A stretch of 64,000 nucleotides of DNA from Vibrio litoralis DSM 17657 (GCF_000426765.1 NZ_KE384567.1:62001-126000); one strand, 5' to 3'. Shown: positions 28,050-37,592, counted from the stretch's first letter. Notes: generated by a model from the letters alone, not told the origin. A program made the numbers and translations.

Positions 28050-28610
28050 TTAACTCACAATAAACTGTTCAGGTGTTAACGGCGGTGTTTGATAATGCGA
28101 TTGTAACGCATTCGATAACATAGCAACACGTACTGGTAACCCTTGTTGTAAAATTTGTAGCACTTCTTTATGCACTTTTGCCATAAACTCTAAACGGTCT
28201 GGCTCAAAATCACCATTTAAATTGTCACAGCTAACGGAAAATGGAAAGCCAGCACTGACTGATAATATCCATTCATACGCTTGAGGACGTATTTCAACTT
28301 TTTCAAACTCAGCCTGCACTTCTGCGGTTCGACCATCTGGTTCATACCAATAACCAAAGTCTTCTAACAACCTACGGTCAGGCCCTGCGACACACCAATG
28401 GGCGATTTCATGCATAGCTGAAGCGAAAAAGCCATGAGCAAAAATAATCCGGTGGTAGTTTAGCGTTTCATCTGCCGGCAGATAAATAGGCTCATCATCA
28501 CCACGAATCAACTTGGTGTTATAAGAAGGGTAAAAAGTCTGATTAAAGATAGAAATAATCGCCTCTGGTGTATGGCGATATTTATTATGGTGATGCTTAT
28601 TAGCGCTCAT
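28050..28610 (-). CDS. epmC: Elongation factor P hydroxylase EpmC
   Basis: Hydroxylates the beta-lysylated lysine of EF-P, the last step of EF-P modification. 186 aa with the metal-binding HEIAHWC motif (HxxxH, about residues 66-72), FGYWYEPDGRTAEVQAEFEKVEI and the SAGFPFSVSCDNL segment, all conserved in YfcM/EpmC. Upstream neighbour on the other strand is the TRIC channel; downstream is yfcL. The partner genes epmA and epmB are not in this window. Confidence 0.93.
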   Translation of the reverse strand: MSANKHHHNKYRHTPEAIISIFNQTFYPSYNTKLIRGDDEPIYLPADETLNYHRIIFAHGFFASAMHEIAHWCVAGPDRRLLEDFGYWYEPDGRTAEVQAEFEKVEIRPQAYEWILSVSAGFPFSVSCDNLNGDFEPDRLEFMAKVHKEVLQILQQGLPVRVAMLSNALQSHYQTPPLTPEQFIVS

Positions 28611-28860
28611 TAGAAATTATGACAACATACAGGGAACATGTCGGCTATTGTCCTTACTTTTGCTTATAAGGTAAAGCCTCGCCCGCCTAACTTAACGACT
28701 CAAATGTAACTCACCGTTCAAGCCAGTATAACAAAATTGCAAACTCATTATTTTTTCTAATGGATCAACCCAAAAAATGACGATAATTCTCATTCGTCAG
28801 CCTGCTATAGAACACATACAATCACGCCCTTATTTCAGACCTAGCAACAGTGAGTATGCC

Positions 28861-29484
28861 ATGTTATTAAGTATTATTTATATTATTGGTATTACAGCAG
28901 AAGCCATGACTGGTGCATTAAGTGCTGGTCGTAAAAACATGGATTGGTTTGGCGTGATGTTGGTGGCAAGTGCCACGGCAATCGGCGGTGGTAGCGTACG
29001 TGATATTATCTTAGGCAACTATCCTTTAATTTGGGTACAGCACCCACAATATTTATTGATCACTTGCGTGGCAGGTATCCTCACAACGTGGCTTGCCAAA
29101 TGGGTAGTCAAATTCAAAGGCATCTTTATTCGCCTAGATGCTTTAGGCCTAGCTGCTTTTAGTATCATTGGCTGCCAAAAAGGCATTAATATGGGGTTAC
29201 ACCCTGGAATTTGCATTGTGGCGGCAATTGTTACGGGTGTCTTTGGCGGCTTATTACGTGACTTAATTTGCCGACAAGCACCGCTGGTTTTGCACCAAGA
29301 GCTCTATGCTTCTGTGTCACTGATCGTCGCAAGTATTTACTTGCTATTACAACACTATGCAGTCGATGAGAATCTGGCCATTATTGTTAGCTTAGTTGTA
29401 GGCTATCTACTGCGTATGGCTTCGGTTCGCTTCAATTGGCGCTTACCGGTATTTCAGCTTAAGGTTGAAGGCTCGGTTCATTAA
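28861..29484 (+). CDS. yicG: TRIC-family cation channel (YicG/UPF0126)
   Basis: Seven-helix inner-membrane protein of the trimeric intracellular cation channel family. I place the start at 28861 (MLLSIIYIIGITAEAMTGAL), matching the YicG N-terminus; the frame is open from 28777 but the extra residues are hydrophilic and unlike the family. Duplicated signature motifs GGGSVRDIILG (near 40-50) and GVFGGLLRDLIC (near 125-136) are both present. Length 207 aa. Probably conducts K+ or other monovalent ions. A bidirectional terminator follows. Confidence 0.9.
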   Translation: MLLSIIYIIGITAEAMTGALSAGRKNMDWFGVMLVASATAIGGGSVRDIILGNYPLIWVQHPQYLLITCVAGILTTWLAKWVVKFKGIFIRLDALGLAAFSIIGCQKGINMGLHPGICIVAAIVTGVFGGLLRDLICRQAPLVLHQELYASVSLIVASIYLLLQHYAVDENLAIIVSLVVGYLLRMASVRFNWRLPVFQLKVEGSVH

Positions 29485-29523
29485 TCATAATCCCTTCACC
29501 CATAAAACGTTTTGGATAAACAA

Positions 29524-29553
29524 AAAGCCAGCTGGAATATCCCTGCTGGCTTT
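29524..29553. terminator. Bidirectional terminator yicG / BIG2 lipoprotein
   Basis: A perfect 9-bp stem (AAAGCCAGC with GCTGGCTTT, 29524-29532 and 29545-29553) flanked by an A run on the left and TTT on the right. It ends the minus-strand BIG2/OmpA genes and the plus-strand yicG. Confidence 0.85.
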
Positions 29554-29584
29554 GATTTCTCGATTGAGAGAGTTAGGTTATCGA

Positions 29585-31900
29585 CTATGGCGCAACATAA
29601 TTTGGGTTAGCTTGGGTATCGTCAATGTCACAGGCAAGGCCTAAAGTAATGATCCCTAAAAGATCGACTCTTGCCAAACAAGCCACATTAATTTGATTAT
29701 CGCTCACTAATGATTCAAAACTAGCAGTAACATTAGCAGTCTCAAGCACATTTGCATCCGCAAGAGTCACCTCACCTGTAGCATCAATATTTATTAGCTG
29801 TGCATTATCCGTCATATATTGAGGCTCATTAGGCGCAAGAATACGACTAGTTCCGTCAGAATAGGTCACCTCTGACTGAATAGTAAAAAGCGAATCTCCC
29901 GCCCCTACATTCAATTGAATTAGCCCTAGCAAATCCAAGTCTGCCGTTCTTAACGCATTAATATGCAATAAGTCAGCACGTTTAGGACCAACTGTTACTT
30001 CCGCTGTATCGAATACCGTATTCCCTTCATAAACATACGTACCTGTGATGGTAACGACGCCTTCACCTATCGATTGAACGGTGCCATTACTAGTTACTGT
30101 TGCAATACTTGGATCATCGGTAGTCCACGTGGTCGAGCTTGTAACATCTCGATTTCCAGTAATATCAAAATTAGCGGTAGCGGTTAAATCCCCCGTATCC
30201 CCCTTTGCTAAATCGAGTGTCGGCGGTGTGATTGCAACACTTGCAACCGTGTCTTGAATCACTTCAACACCCAAGGTTTCAAATTTTCCAAGGTAACTTG
30301 CAGTGATATCAACATCAGAAGTTGTCACCAGATTCGCGGTCACTAAACCGTCGGCATTGACAGACACAAAATCTGAATTTGCCGTTGTCCAACTGGCATC
30401 AGACGTCACATCTCGAGTCGTTCCATCGCTATAGTTTGCCGTCGCCTTAAGCTGCTCAGAAGTATCCACCAGCAAGGATAAGACTGTGGGCTCAATGGTG
30501 ATACTATCTACGGTGGCGGCCGTTACCGTAACGGGAATTGGATCCGATTGTTTGGCATTCAGCGATGCGGTAATATTAGCACTACCTACCCCCGCAGCCT
30601 GTACCGTATTATCAACATTAACCCCCGCGACAGAACTGTTATCCGATATTAATGTGGCTTGTGCTGTCACATCCTCACTTCTACCATCTGAATATTTTGC
30701 AATAACATTAATCGAAGCCCTATCCCCCTTCGCCATCGTGATGGAATCCGGTTCAATAGTCAGCGATACTAAAGTAGCATTTGAAACGGTTAACGCCGCT
30801 GTAGAAGTTTGCGATGAAAGACTAGCGGTTATCGTTGTCGTCCCTTTAGTACTCGCGGTGGCTAGACCAGCAACGTCAATATCGGCGACGTTGGTATCAC
30901 TACTTGACCAACTAACACTGCTGGTTACGTCTTGAGTCGTATTATCAGAAAAGGTTGCTGTTGCATTAAATTGTTTGGTTAATCCATTCGCTAATGTTGC
31001 GGTAGCTGGTGACACAGTAAGCGTTTCTAATGTTGCATTGGTTGTAGTAATAGCAACATCCTTGCTTAAGGTCCCATAATCAGCGGTAACAGTGGTACTA
31101 CCGACACTATTTGCTGTCACTAGCCCAGAGTCATCGACACTAGCAACACCTGCGTCACCTGAAATCCAAGTAGTTTGCTCAGAAACATCCACACTAGAAC
31201 CATCACTAAAAATAGCGGTGGCAGTTAATTTATCACTGGTGCCATTGGCTAAATTTAAACTCGAAGGACTAATATTAAGTGATGATAGCGTTGCATTCGT
31301 TACCGTTAAAATTGCGCTACCTGAAAACCCTTGCCACTCAGCCTTTATCGTTACCTCACCAGCAGATAATGTAGTAACTTCACCTAACGTTACCGTCGCA
31401 ATACTTGAATTAGAGCTCGTCCAAACAGCACTTTGAGTGACATCTTCATTACTACCATCAGAATATAAACCTTGAGCTATAAAATTCACCACTACCCCGC
31501 CAGCCACACTAGTAACCTGTGGTAGCACTTGCAACCCCGTTGCTTTTGGCGGCAAGATAGTGACCGTCACGGTTGTTTCTTGTCCTTGATAAACCGCAGT
31601 AACTTCTGCGCTACCTTCCTTAATGCCTTTCATCACGCCATTTTTATCCACCTGAACAACTGACGTATCACTGGAAAACCAACTCACTTCTGAAGGTTCG
31701 ATGGATGCTCCACCTTGCTTTAACTCCAATTGCAATGTTTCGCCAGCTGCTACGCTAGGGTTTTCCGGCACAATTGTTAATTGACCTACAGATTCACCCA
31801 ACTGCGAAGGCAAACCACTACTTTCATTCCCACAACCAGCTAGCACTGCAAGGAAGAACCATAAAAATAATGAACTCATATATCTTTTTAAGTTATTCAT
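29585..31900 (-). CDS. Lipoprotein with seven BIG2-type Ig-like repeats
   Basis: 771-aa predicted lipoprotein. Signal with lipobox LAGC, Gly at +2 (outer-membrane sorting predicted), then SSGLPSQ and seven tandem Ig-like repeats of about 80-90 residues (roughly residues 41-660), each with a YSDG(T/S)..DVT strand and a W.S.(D/N)..VA.V..G core typical of Big_2. A divergent eighth unit and a Cys-containing C-terminal tail follow. No sortase, autotransporter or secretion domain. The start ATG overlaps the OmpA-family stop (ATGA), so the two are translationally coupled. Likely a surface or periplasmic adhesion/scaffold protein; ligand unknown. Confidence 0.85.
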   Translation of the reverse strand: MNNLKRYMSSLFLWFFLAVLAGCGNESSGLPSQLGESVGQLTIVPENPSVAAGETLQLELKQGGASIEPSEVSWFSSDTSVVQVDKNGVMKGIKEGSAEVTAVYQGQETTVTVTILPPKATGLQVLPQVTSVAGGVVVNFIAQGLYSDGSNEDVTQSAVWTSSNSSIATVTLGEVTTLSAGEVTIKAEWQGFSGSAILTVTNATLSSLNISPSSLNLANGTSDKLTATAIFSDGSSVDVSEQTTWISGDAGVASVDDSGLVTANSVGSTTVTADYGTLSKDVAITTTNATLETLTVSPATATLANGLTKQFNATATFSDNTTQDVTSSVSWSSSDTNVADIDVAGLATASTKGTTTITASLSSQTSTAALTVSNATLVSLTIEPDSITMAKGDRASINVIAKYSDGRSEDVTAQATLISDNSSVAGVNVDNTVQAAGVGSANITASLNAKQSDPIPVTVTAATVDSITIEPTVLSLLVDTSEQLKATANYSDGTTRDVTSDASWTTANSDFVSVNADGLVTANLVTTSDVDITASYLGKFETLGVEVIQDTVASVAITPPTLDLAKGDTGDLTATANFDITGNRDVTSSTTWTTDDPSIATVTSNGTVQSIGEGVVTITGTYVYEGNTVFDTAEVTVGPKRADLLHINALRTADLDLLGLIQLNVGAGDSLFTIQSEVTYSDGTSRILAPNEPQYMTDNAQLINIDATGEVTLADANVLETANVTASFESLVSDNQINVACLARVDLLGIITLGLACDIDDTQANPNYVAP

Positions 31901-32973
31901 ATTTCAGCTCCTTGCTCTGGTGTTTGCATTTCTTTGTTCACCACTTCTTGTTTTTCAAATGGCGGAGAGAACAGAACCACACGGCGGTTGGTCGCGCGGT
32001 TTTCGGCGGAAGTGTTTGGCACTAAAGGTTGAGCTTCACCATAAGCCTTCACAGTTATACGGTCAGCAGAAATACCTTGCTCAACAAAGTATTCTTTTAA
32101 CGCATTACCTCGACGCTGAGATAATTGATGATTGTAATCATCTGAACCAACATTATCGGTATGGCTTTCAATGGTAACGGTAGCGTTAGGATTTTCTTTT
32201 AAACGTTTCTCCATAGGCGCGAGAAGTGAGGACATATTAGGATTGAGCTTGGCTGAATCAAAAGCAAAAAGGACGGTGGAATTATTTTCCCCAAAATTGA
32301 GAGTCATGCTTTTTTCAGTCACTGTAACATATTTGGTCTCGGTCACCGTTTTCACGATTGTTTCAGGCTCCGATGCCCCAAAACGGTATCCTAGCCCTAA
32401 AAATATTTGGCTTATATCTGCGCCACCAGTCGAATCAGAACCAACACCGTAAGTATATTGATAACCTAATTCTAAATAGCTTTTTTCTGTCATATTGTAT
32501 TGGTAGGCCAGAGAGGCGAAAGGAGAAACACCAGATTTATCATTATCGACATCCTCACCTATTTCATTCCCTTCAACATCTACATACCAAGGTAGGATCC
32601 CTAATTGAGCAATAATACTTTGATTCTCTGTTAGAGAGAAAACACGCCCAGCAGAAACTCCTATACCAAAAATATCCCCAGTATATTTAGCTTTTTGGGA
32701 TGGATCGGCTAGTGCTGGATAAATGGCTTGATATTGTCCTAAATAATCAAAACTAATTTGATAAAAATAAGGCTCAAAAATATTATGTCGAAAATAAACA
32801 CCACCACCTAAAGACTGGTCATCGCAATCTAAATTATCATCTTCACAACTAGAATGAGCAAAATTATAATCAAATTTAACCCCAACAGACTTATTATCCT
32901 CTGCTGAAATAGCGTAAAAAGGCAACCCTAACAGCACCGAGACTCCACTTATATAAGCTAACGTTCTAATCAT
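31897..32973 (-). CDS. OmpA-family outer-membrane protein with N-terminal barrel
   Basis: 358-aa protein with signal peptide (about 1-23), an eight-strand-type barrel region with alternating aromatic strands (about 25-200, e.g. YQYNMTEKSYLELGYQYTYG, GLGYRFG), a short linker (TVTETKYVTVTEKS) and a C-terminal OmpA/Pal peptidoglycan-binding domain (about 225-340: FAFDSAKLNP, ESHTDNVGSDDYN, LSQRRGNALKEYF, YGEAQPL, NRATNRRVVL). Overlaps the downstream BIG2 lipoprotein by four bases. Probably links the outer membrane to the wall and may anchor or export the lipoprotein; the barrel differs from classical OmpA. Confidence 0.87.
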   Translation of the reverse strand: MIRTLAYISGVSVLLGLPFYAISAEDNKSVGVKFDYNFAHSSCEDDNLDCDDQSLGGGVYFRHNIFEPYFYQISFDYLGQYQAIYPALADPSQKAKYTGDIFGIGVSAGRVFSLTENQSIIAQLGILPWYVDVEGNEIGEDVDNDKSGVSPFASLAYQYNMTEKSYLELGYQYTYGVGSDSTGGADISQIFLGLGYRFGASEPETIVKTVTETKYVTVTEKSMTLNFGENNSTVLFAFDSAKLNPNMSSLLAPMEKRLKENPNATVTIESHTDNVGSDDYNHQLSQRRGNALKEYFVEQGISADRITVKAYGEAQPLVPNTSAENRATNRRVVLFSPPFEKQEVVNKEMQTPEQGAEI

Positions 32974-33187
32974 ACACTCACCGCCTTGCGCGTATATTTA
33001 TATTAATAATAAAAACTGACAATTAGATTATTAACCACAAACAAACAACCCTCCAAAATAAAAATGGATAGATATAAAAAACAAAAGAAAAAAGTAAAGA
33101 ATTTAACAATTGAAATGTTAAAAACAGATTAAATGTAAATGTAAATAAAAATACATTTCAAGCTAAGATTTTAGACAATTACCCTCT

Positions 33188-33886
33188 CTAACAAACCTCA
33201 CCAACATAAGCTCTTAACCTATTAATATTATTTATCTTTATTGTCCCATAGCCAAAGGACAGTAGGCCTAATTCAATGTATTTATTTAGATAAGGACTGA
33301 TAGACTGACGAGTTTGACCAATTAAGGCAGCAAGATGAGTTTTTGTTAGCCGAAGTTCTATGCACTCCGGAGGAGATTCGTATGAAGAAAACATCTCTAC
33401 TTGATTTAAAATTTGTTTGCCTATTTTTGATAATGTATCGTTATCAATATGACTTAATGCAAAACGACTAATTGCAAAAACCCTATCGGACAAACACATC
33501 ATGACATTATTCATGATAACTTCATCGGTATTCATTGCTTCAAACAACACTGACGTTGAAATAAAGATAACACTAGAATTTTCTGTGGTCTTTGCAGATA
33601 CCAAACTATTATTTGTCGAAAAAGCACTCTCACCAAACCATTCAAGTGGTTTTATTTTTGCTATTGGAAGAACTTGATCTTGATGAGTTCGATAATTAAT
33701 TTCTAATTCACCATCAGCTAAAACGCCAATATCGCTATTTCTTTCACCTTGCCTGACAACTTCTGTATCTTTTTCAAAATGTTCCAAATGTGTATTCTTG
33801 CTTAATAACAGTATATTCTCACTTTCCGCACCAGTAAAAAGACCGCACTGCGAAAGAACCGAATGTTTCACATAATCCATTATCAT
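33188..33886 (-). CDS. Crp/Fnr-family transcription regulator
   Basis: 232-aa protein with an N-terminal cyclic-nucleotide-binding fold (about 20-130: RQGERNSDIGVLADGELEI, WFGESAF) and a C-terminal Crp-type HTH (about 165-225: LTKTHLAALIGQTRQSISPYL). The Arg that contacts the cAMP phosphate in CRP is not found at the matching place (the segment reads NNSLVSAKTT) and the Fnr four-Cys cluster is absent, so it may sense something else or nothing. The upstream region has two abutting perfect palindromes. Lies between a BIG2 lipoprotein and the OmpA-family gene on the same strand, so local regulation of those genes is a reasonable inference. Confidence 0.85.
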   Translation of the reverse strand: MIMDYVKHSVLSQCGLFTGAESENILLLSKNTHLEHFEKDTEVVRQGERNSDIGVLADGELEINYRTHQDQVLPIAKIKPLEWFGESAFSTNNSLVSAKTTENSSVIFISTSVLFEAMNTDEVIMNNVMMCLSDRVFAISRFALSHIDNDTLSKIGKQILNQVEMFSSYESPPECIELRLTKTHLAALIGQTRQSISPYLNKYIELGLLSFGYGTIKINNINRLRAYVGEVC

Positions 33887-33928
33887 ATAAGCCCCTTATC
33901 GTTCTAAGTATAGAGATTGCTCATACAT

Positions 33929-33950
33929 AAGTTATAACTTCAAATTTGAA
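33929..33950. promoter_or_regulatory. Two abutting perfect 12-bp palindromes upstream of the Crp-like gene
   Basis: AAGTTATAACTT (33929-33940) and TTCAAATTTGAA (33939-33950) are each perfect palindromes sharing two bases, 43-64 bases before the regulator start. This is a plausible dimer-binding operator for autoregulation, though AT-rich sequence raises the chance background. Confidence 0.45.
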
Positions 33951-34083
33951 ATAATTATTAATTTTCAAACCAGTTACATTTTATTCATTATGAAATGAGA
34001 CACTATTAACAATTATTGAGCAATAAACACCTTAAGGCACACAGTTAAAAAGGTTTTGAATCATCATAATTAAATATAATCAT

Positions 34084-36135
34084 CTAGTTCACGGTTACCA
34101 TTTCACTGCTACCAAAAGGCAGGGGACCACCTGTTGGTAATACGGTGTCATAACCGTAATCATAGCCAAACGCTACACCGTTATACATGCCAGGGCTGGT
34201 ATAACCATACGAAAAACCATAGCCATAAATCACTAAATAATCGCCTGTTACCCAAGCCTCAATTACGCCATCTTGTGTAACGGTCAAAGGAGCAAAATAA
34301 GAAGCGATAAAAGCCGACTCTGTGACATCTTGACTGGTACCATCTGCAAATGTTGCGGTAATCGTGATTTTTCCTTTTTCACCAACTGATAATTGAGTTG
34401 GCTCTACTGACGCATTTAACTCCTGTGGAGCAACATCTTTAACGGTAATATTACTCTCTGAACTATGACCACGAAATGTTGCGCTTACCTTGACACCATT
34501 TGTGTTATTAGGCATTTCATTAGTCTTTACTTTACCTGAACCATTGACTGACACCGCATCAGATTCTCCAGTTATCCAACTCGCTTCACTGGTAATATCG
34601 CGGGTTGTGCCGTCACTATAAGTAGCAATTGTAGTCAATTGACCATAAGTCCCTTTAGCTAATGACAGACTGGTTGGTTCAACAGAAATGCTTTCAAGTG
34701 CGATATCTGCCACTATCATTTCTACTGGTGCAGACGTAATACCACCAAAACTGGCAACCAATGATGTTACTCCCGCCGAATTTGCATACAATCGATTATC
34801 TTCCGTGATATCAATAATACTTTGATCACTTGCGGATAACGTTAGTAGTTGCTGTGAGGAAATATCTTTCGTTGTGCCATCACTGTAGCTTGCCAAAACT
34901 TGAATACTTTCTGTCGTACCTTGAATTAAGTTATTAGCCGATGGTTCTATCGTTATATTCTCAAGGGCGGCACCGCTAATTTGCAACATGGCAAAGCCCG
35001 AGCTAGTCTCGCGATCGAAAGTTATTTCAACCGGAGTAGCCGTTGCGTTCAGTACTGTTGCAACACCCGTTAAACGGTCAATACTGACCACACTAGGATC
35101 AGAAGAACTCCACCCCCAATCGGAGTAATAAGGGTCATCACCTGAAACTTGAGTCACATCCGTTGAGCTTACAAACCCTTGCATTACCAACAAGGCGGTT
35201 GCGGTAAACTGCTGCACAGAATCTTTCTCCATAGTTATCACCGTTGGAGTCACATTAATGGCTTCAACTGCAGAGCCAAAAACGGTCAGCTGTGCTGTAT
35301 CTTGCATACCGTTAAAAGTCGCGGTGATTGTCGTGTCATTATCTAAATCATCATCGCCATCAAACTCATTACAAAACACCACACCATTAGTATCCACAGT
35401 AACAAAAATTGGATCTGAGCCAACAGGAGGTTCAGGGTTATTAAGCGTGGTTTCAGAAGTTGTCCATATCACTTGATCGGTAATATCTTCGGTAGTGCCA
35501 TCTGAATACTGAGCGGTTGCGGTCAGTTGCTTCTTAACTGAAGCTGGCAACAAAAATTTTTTCGGAGATACCGTAATTGAGGTTAATGTTGGCCCGGTAA
35601 TTGTTACCAATACTTCTGATGACTGCGTCACACCGTCTTCTGTTAAAGTCGCTCTAATAAAAGTACTACCGGCGGCAATGGTGGTCGCTAAACCGGAATT
35701 TACTACGCTAATTAAATCTGTATTGCCACTCTTCCATGTAACAGCATCGGTAACCACTGCTGAACTATCATCAGAATACGAAGCGGTAGCGACAAATTGA
35801 ACTTGTTCACTCGTTGCCAGAGAGTGTGTAGTCGGTAATACAGTTAAAGCAGTTAGAGTAATGCCCTCTTCCCCACCAGTATCCGTTCCCCCATTTCCAT
35901 CCGTAGAACCTCCATTGTCGCCACTGCCATCGCTGTCAGTATTATCACCATTATTCTCAGTGACGCCTCCTCCGTTGCCAGAATCTACATTCTCATCAGG
36001 CCCTTCTCCGGTATCCGGCTCTACAGGCGTTTGAACCGACTGTGAGGGCATACCGCTACTGCTAGTATCACAGCCGTTAATACCCATAAAAGAAACGGTG
36101 AGAAAACACGCTAAAACAATACTCTTAATATCCAT
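34084..36135 (-). CDS. Lipoprotein with six BIG2-type repeats and Asp/Gly/Asn linker
   Basis: 683-aa predicted lipoprotein. Lipobox GINGC, then DTSSSGMPSQ, a low-complexity Gly/Asp/Asn/Thr linker (about residues 38-91), and six Ig-like repeats (about 92-640) with the same YSDGTT.DIT signature as the 771-aa protein; repeats 2 and 3 carry Asp-rich insertions (CNEFDGDDDLDND and a VSGDDPYYSDW segment) that could bind Ca2+. The C-terminus is Gly/Tyr-rich (YGYGFSYGYTSP, FGYDYGYD). Asp at +2 is the classic inner-membrane retention signal in enterobacteria, unlike its sibling. Role in envelope or adhesion is inferred only. Confidence 0.84.
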   Translation of the reverse strand: MDIKSIVLACFLTVSFMGINGCDTSSSGMPSQSVQTPVEPDTGEGPDENVDSGNGGGVTENNGDNTDSDGSGDNGGSTDGNGGTDTGGEEGITLTALTVLPTTHSLATSEQVQFVATASYSDDSSAVVTDAVTWKSGNTDLISVVNSGLATTIAAGSTFIRATLTEDGVTQSSEVLVTITGPTLTSITVSPKKFLLPASVKKQLTATAQYSDGTTEDITDQVIWTTSETTLNNPEPPVGSDPIFVTVDTNGVVFCNEFDGDDDLDNDTTITATFNGMQDTAQLTVFGSAVEAINVTPTVITMEKDSVQQFTATALLVMQGFVSSTDVTQVSGDDPYYSDWGWSSSDPSVVSIDRLTGVATVLNATATPVEITFDRETSSGFAMLQISGAALENITIEPSANNLIQGTTESIQVLASYSDGTTKDISSQQLLTLSASDQSIIDITEDNRLYANSAGVTSLVASFGGITSAPVEMIVADIALESISVEPTSLSLAKGTYGQLTTIATYSDGTTRDITSEASWITGESDAVSVNGSGKVKTNEMPNNTNGVKVSATFRGHSSESNITVKDVAPQELNASVEPTQLSVGEKGKITITATFADGTSQDVTESAFIASYFAPLTVTQDGVIEAWVTGDYLVIYGYGFSYGYTSPGMYNGVAFGYDYGYDTVLPTGGPLPFGSSEMVTVN

Positions 36136-36262
36136 AAAAATTCCTTTTTAAGGCATGCGCAGCATAAACCCCACACTATAAAAGCAGGATATTTCTTACT
36201 CTTAAATTGAGTATAGTCAGCAAAAAATTAATTAGATTTATCTTTTTTAAGACTCCACATGC

Positions 36263-36300
36263 AAAAACGCCTCGCAATGAATAATTTGCGAGGCGTTTTT
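36263..36300. terminator. Strong bidirectional-looking terminator upstream of the BIG2 block / after aroC
   Basis: A perfect 15-bp stem (AAAAACGCCTCGCAA at 36263-36277 with TTGCGAGGCGTTTTT at 36286-36300). It lies 26 bases past the aroC stop on the minus strand and insulates the BIG2 block from aroC transcription. Confidence 0.95.
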
Positions 36301-36326
36301 ACAATATAAGATTAGTTACTGGAAAA

Positions 36327-37412
36327 TTAAATAATTGGCGTTTCGGTTGCCACTCCGTGGTTTTGACCCCGATGTCTTAATAAATGATCAATTAACACAA
36401 TCGCCAGCATAGCTTCGGCAATTGGGACGGCACGGATACCAACACATGGATCATGGCGACCTTTAGTAATCAATGAAGTGGATTCACCTTGACGATTAAT
36501 CGTTTCACCCGGTACGGTAATACTTGAGGTTGGCTTCAATGCAATGCTAGCAACGATATCTTGCCCAGAAGAAATGCCGCCTAATATGCCACCAGCATGG
36601 TTTGATTTAAAACCTTGCGGTGTCATTTCATCACGGTGTTGACTGCCTTTTTGATTGGCAACCGCAAAGCCATCGCCAATCTCAACGCCTTTAACCGCAT
36701 TAATACCCATTAAAGCATGTGCAATATCGGCATCTAAACGGTCAAAAATAGGCTCGCCTAGGCCAACCGGTACATTGGTTGCGACGACAGAAAGTTTCGC
36801 ACCAATAGAATCGCCCTGCTTTTTCAAGTCACGGATTAATTCATCGAGCGCATCAACTTTATCAACATCTGGACAGAAGAATGGATTATTTTCAATTTCA
36901 TCCCAATCGACTTTATCGATCGTCACATCACCCATTTGTGATAAATAAGCGCGAACTTCAATACCAAATTCTTGCTTTAGATACTTTTTCGCAATCCCGC
37001 CTGCCGCAACACGCATCGCCGTTTCACGAGCAGAAGAACGACCGCCGCCACGATAATCACGTACGCCATATTTTTGATGGTAGGTGTAGTCAGCGTGACC
37101 AGGGCGGAATTTATCCATAATTTCAGAATAATCTTTCGAACGCTGATCGGTGTTCTTAATCATCAAACCGATAGAAGTTCCGGTGGTTTGTCCTTCAAAC
37201 ACGCCAGCAAGGATTTCCACTTCATCAGGTTCGCGACGAGCGGTGGTATAACGCGAAGTACCTGGGCGACGACGATCGAGATCTTTTTGTAAATCTTCTT
37301 CTGAAATTTGTAACCCCGGAGGACAACCGTCAACAATACAACCTAAGGCTTTACCGTGGCTTTCACCAAATGTAGTCACTCGAAAGTGCTGACCAATACT
37401 ATTCCCTGCCAT
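36327..37412 (-). CDS. aroC: Chorismate synthase
   Basis: FMN-dependent last enzyme of the shikimate pathway, making chorismate from EPSP. Signatures [18 protein letters not shown] (about 15-32), [41 protein letters not shown] and the C-terminal [18 protein letters not shown] are all present. Length 361 aa is typical. It follows prmB on the same strand, the conserved prmB-aroC pair, but a terminator between them suggests separate transcripts. Confidence 0.98.
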   Translation of the reverse strand: MAGNSIGQHFRVTTFGESHGKALGCIVDGCPPGLQISEEDLQKDLDRRRPGTSRYTTARREPDEVEILAGVFEGQTTGTSIGLMIKNTDQRSKDYSEIMDKFRPGHADYTYHQKYGVRDYRGGGRSSARETAMRVAAGGIAKKYLKQEFGIEVRAYLSQMGDVTIDKVDWDEIENNPFFCPDVDKVDALDELIRDLKKQGDSIGAKLSVVATNVPVGLGEPIFDRLDADIAHALMGINAVKGVEIGDGFAVANQKGSQHRDEMTPQGFKSNHAGGILGGISSGQDIVASIALKPTSSITVPGETINRQGESTSLITKGRHDPCVGIRAVPIAEAMLAIVLIDHLLRHRGQNHGVATETPII

Positions 37413-37532
37413 GAATCCCTCTTAATCAATCTTTTGCTTTTATTTGCTATATCTTTAGATAGTGTCGTCAAGCCTTAAACTTGTAAACCCTATTTTTAAA
37501 AATAATCGCTACATTCGCCAGAAATCACCCAA

Positions 37533-37565
37533 TAAAAATGCCAACCCCAGAAAAAGGTTGGCATT
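37533..37565 (-). terminator. Terminator of prmB
   Basis: A perfect 10-bp stem (AATGCCAACC at 37537-37546 with GGTTGGCATT at 37556-37565) followed on the minus strand by a T run, just past the prmB stop. Confidence 0.85.
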
Positions 37566-37592
37566 ACAAAGCTCATCTATCGTTAATCAAGA

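Noticed and set aside
30486..31436. Plus-strand ORFs of 149 and 114 aa opposite the BIG2 lipoprotein
   Set aside because: They are antisense shadows of Val/Thr/Ala-rich repeat codons, with no ribosome sites or recognisable domains.
29585..36135. Repeated DNA of the BIG2 genes as a CRISPR or VNTR array
   Set aside because: The periodicity is protein-level (about 80-90 codons) with diverged DNA; no short identical repeats with unique spacers.
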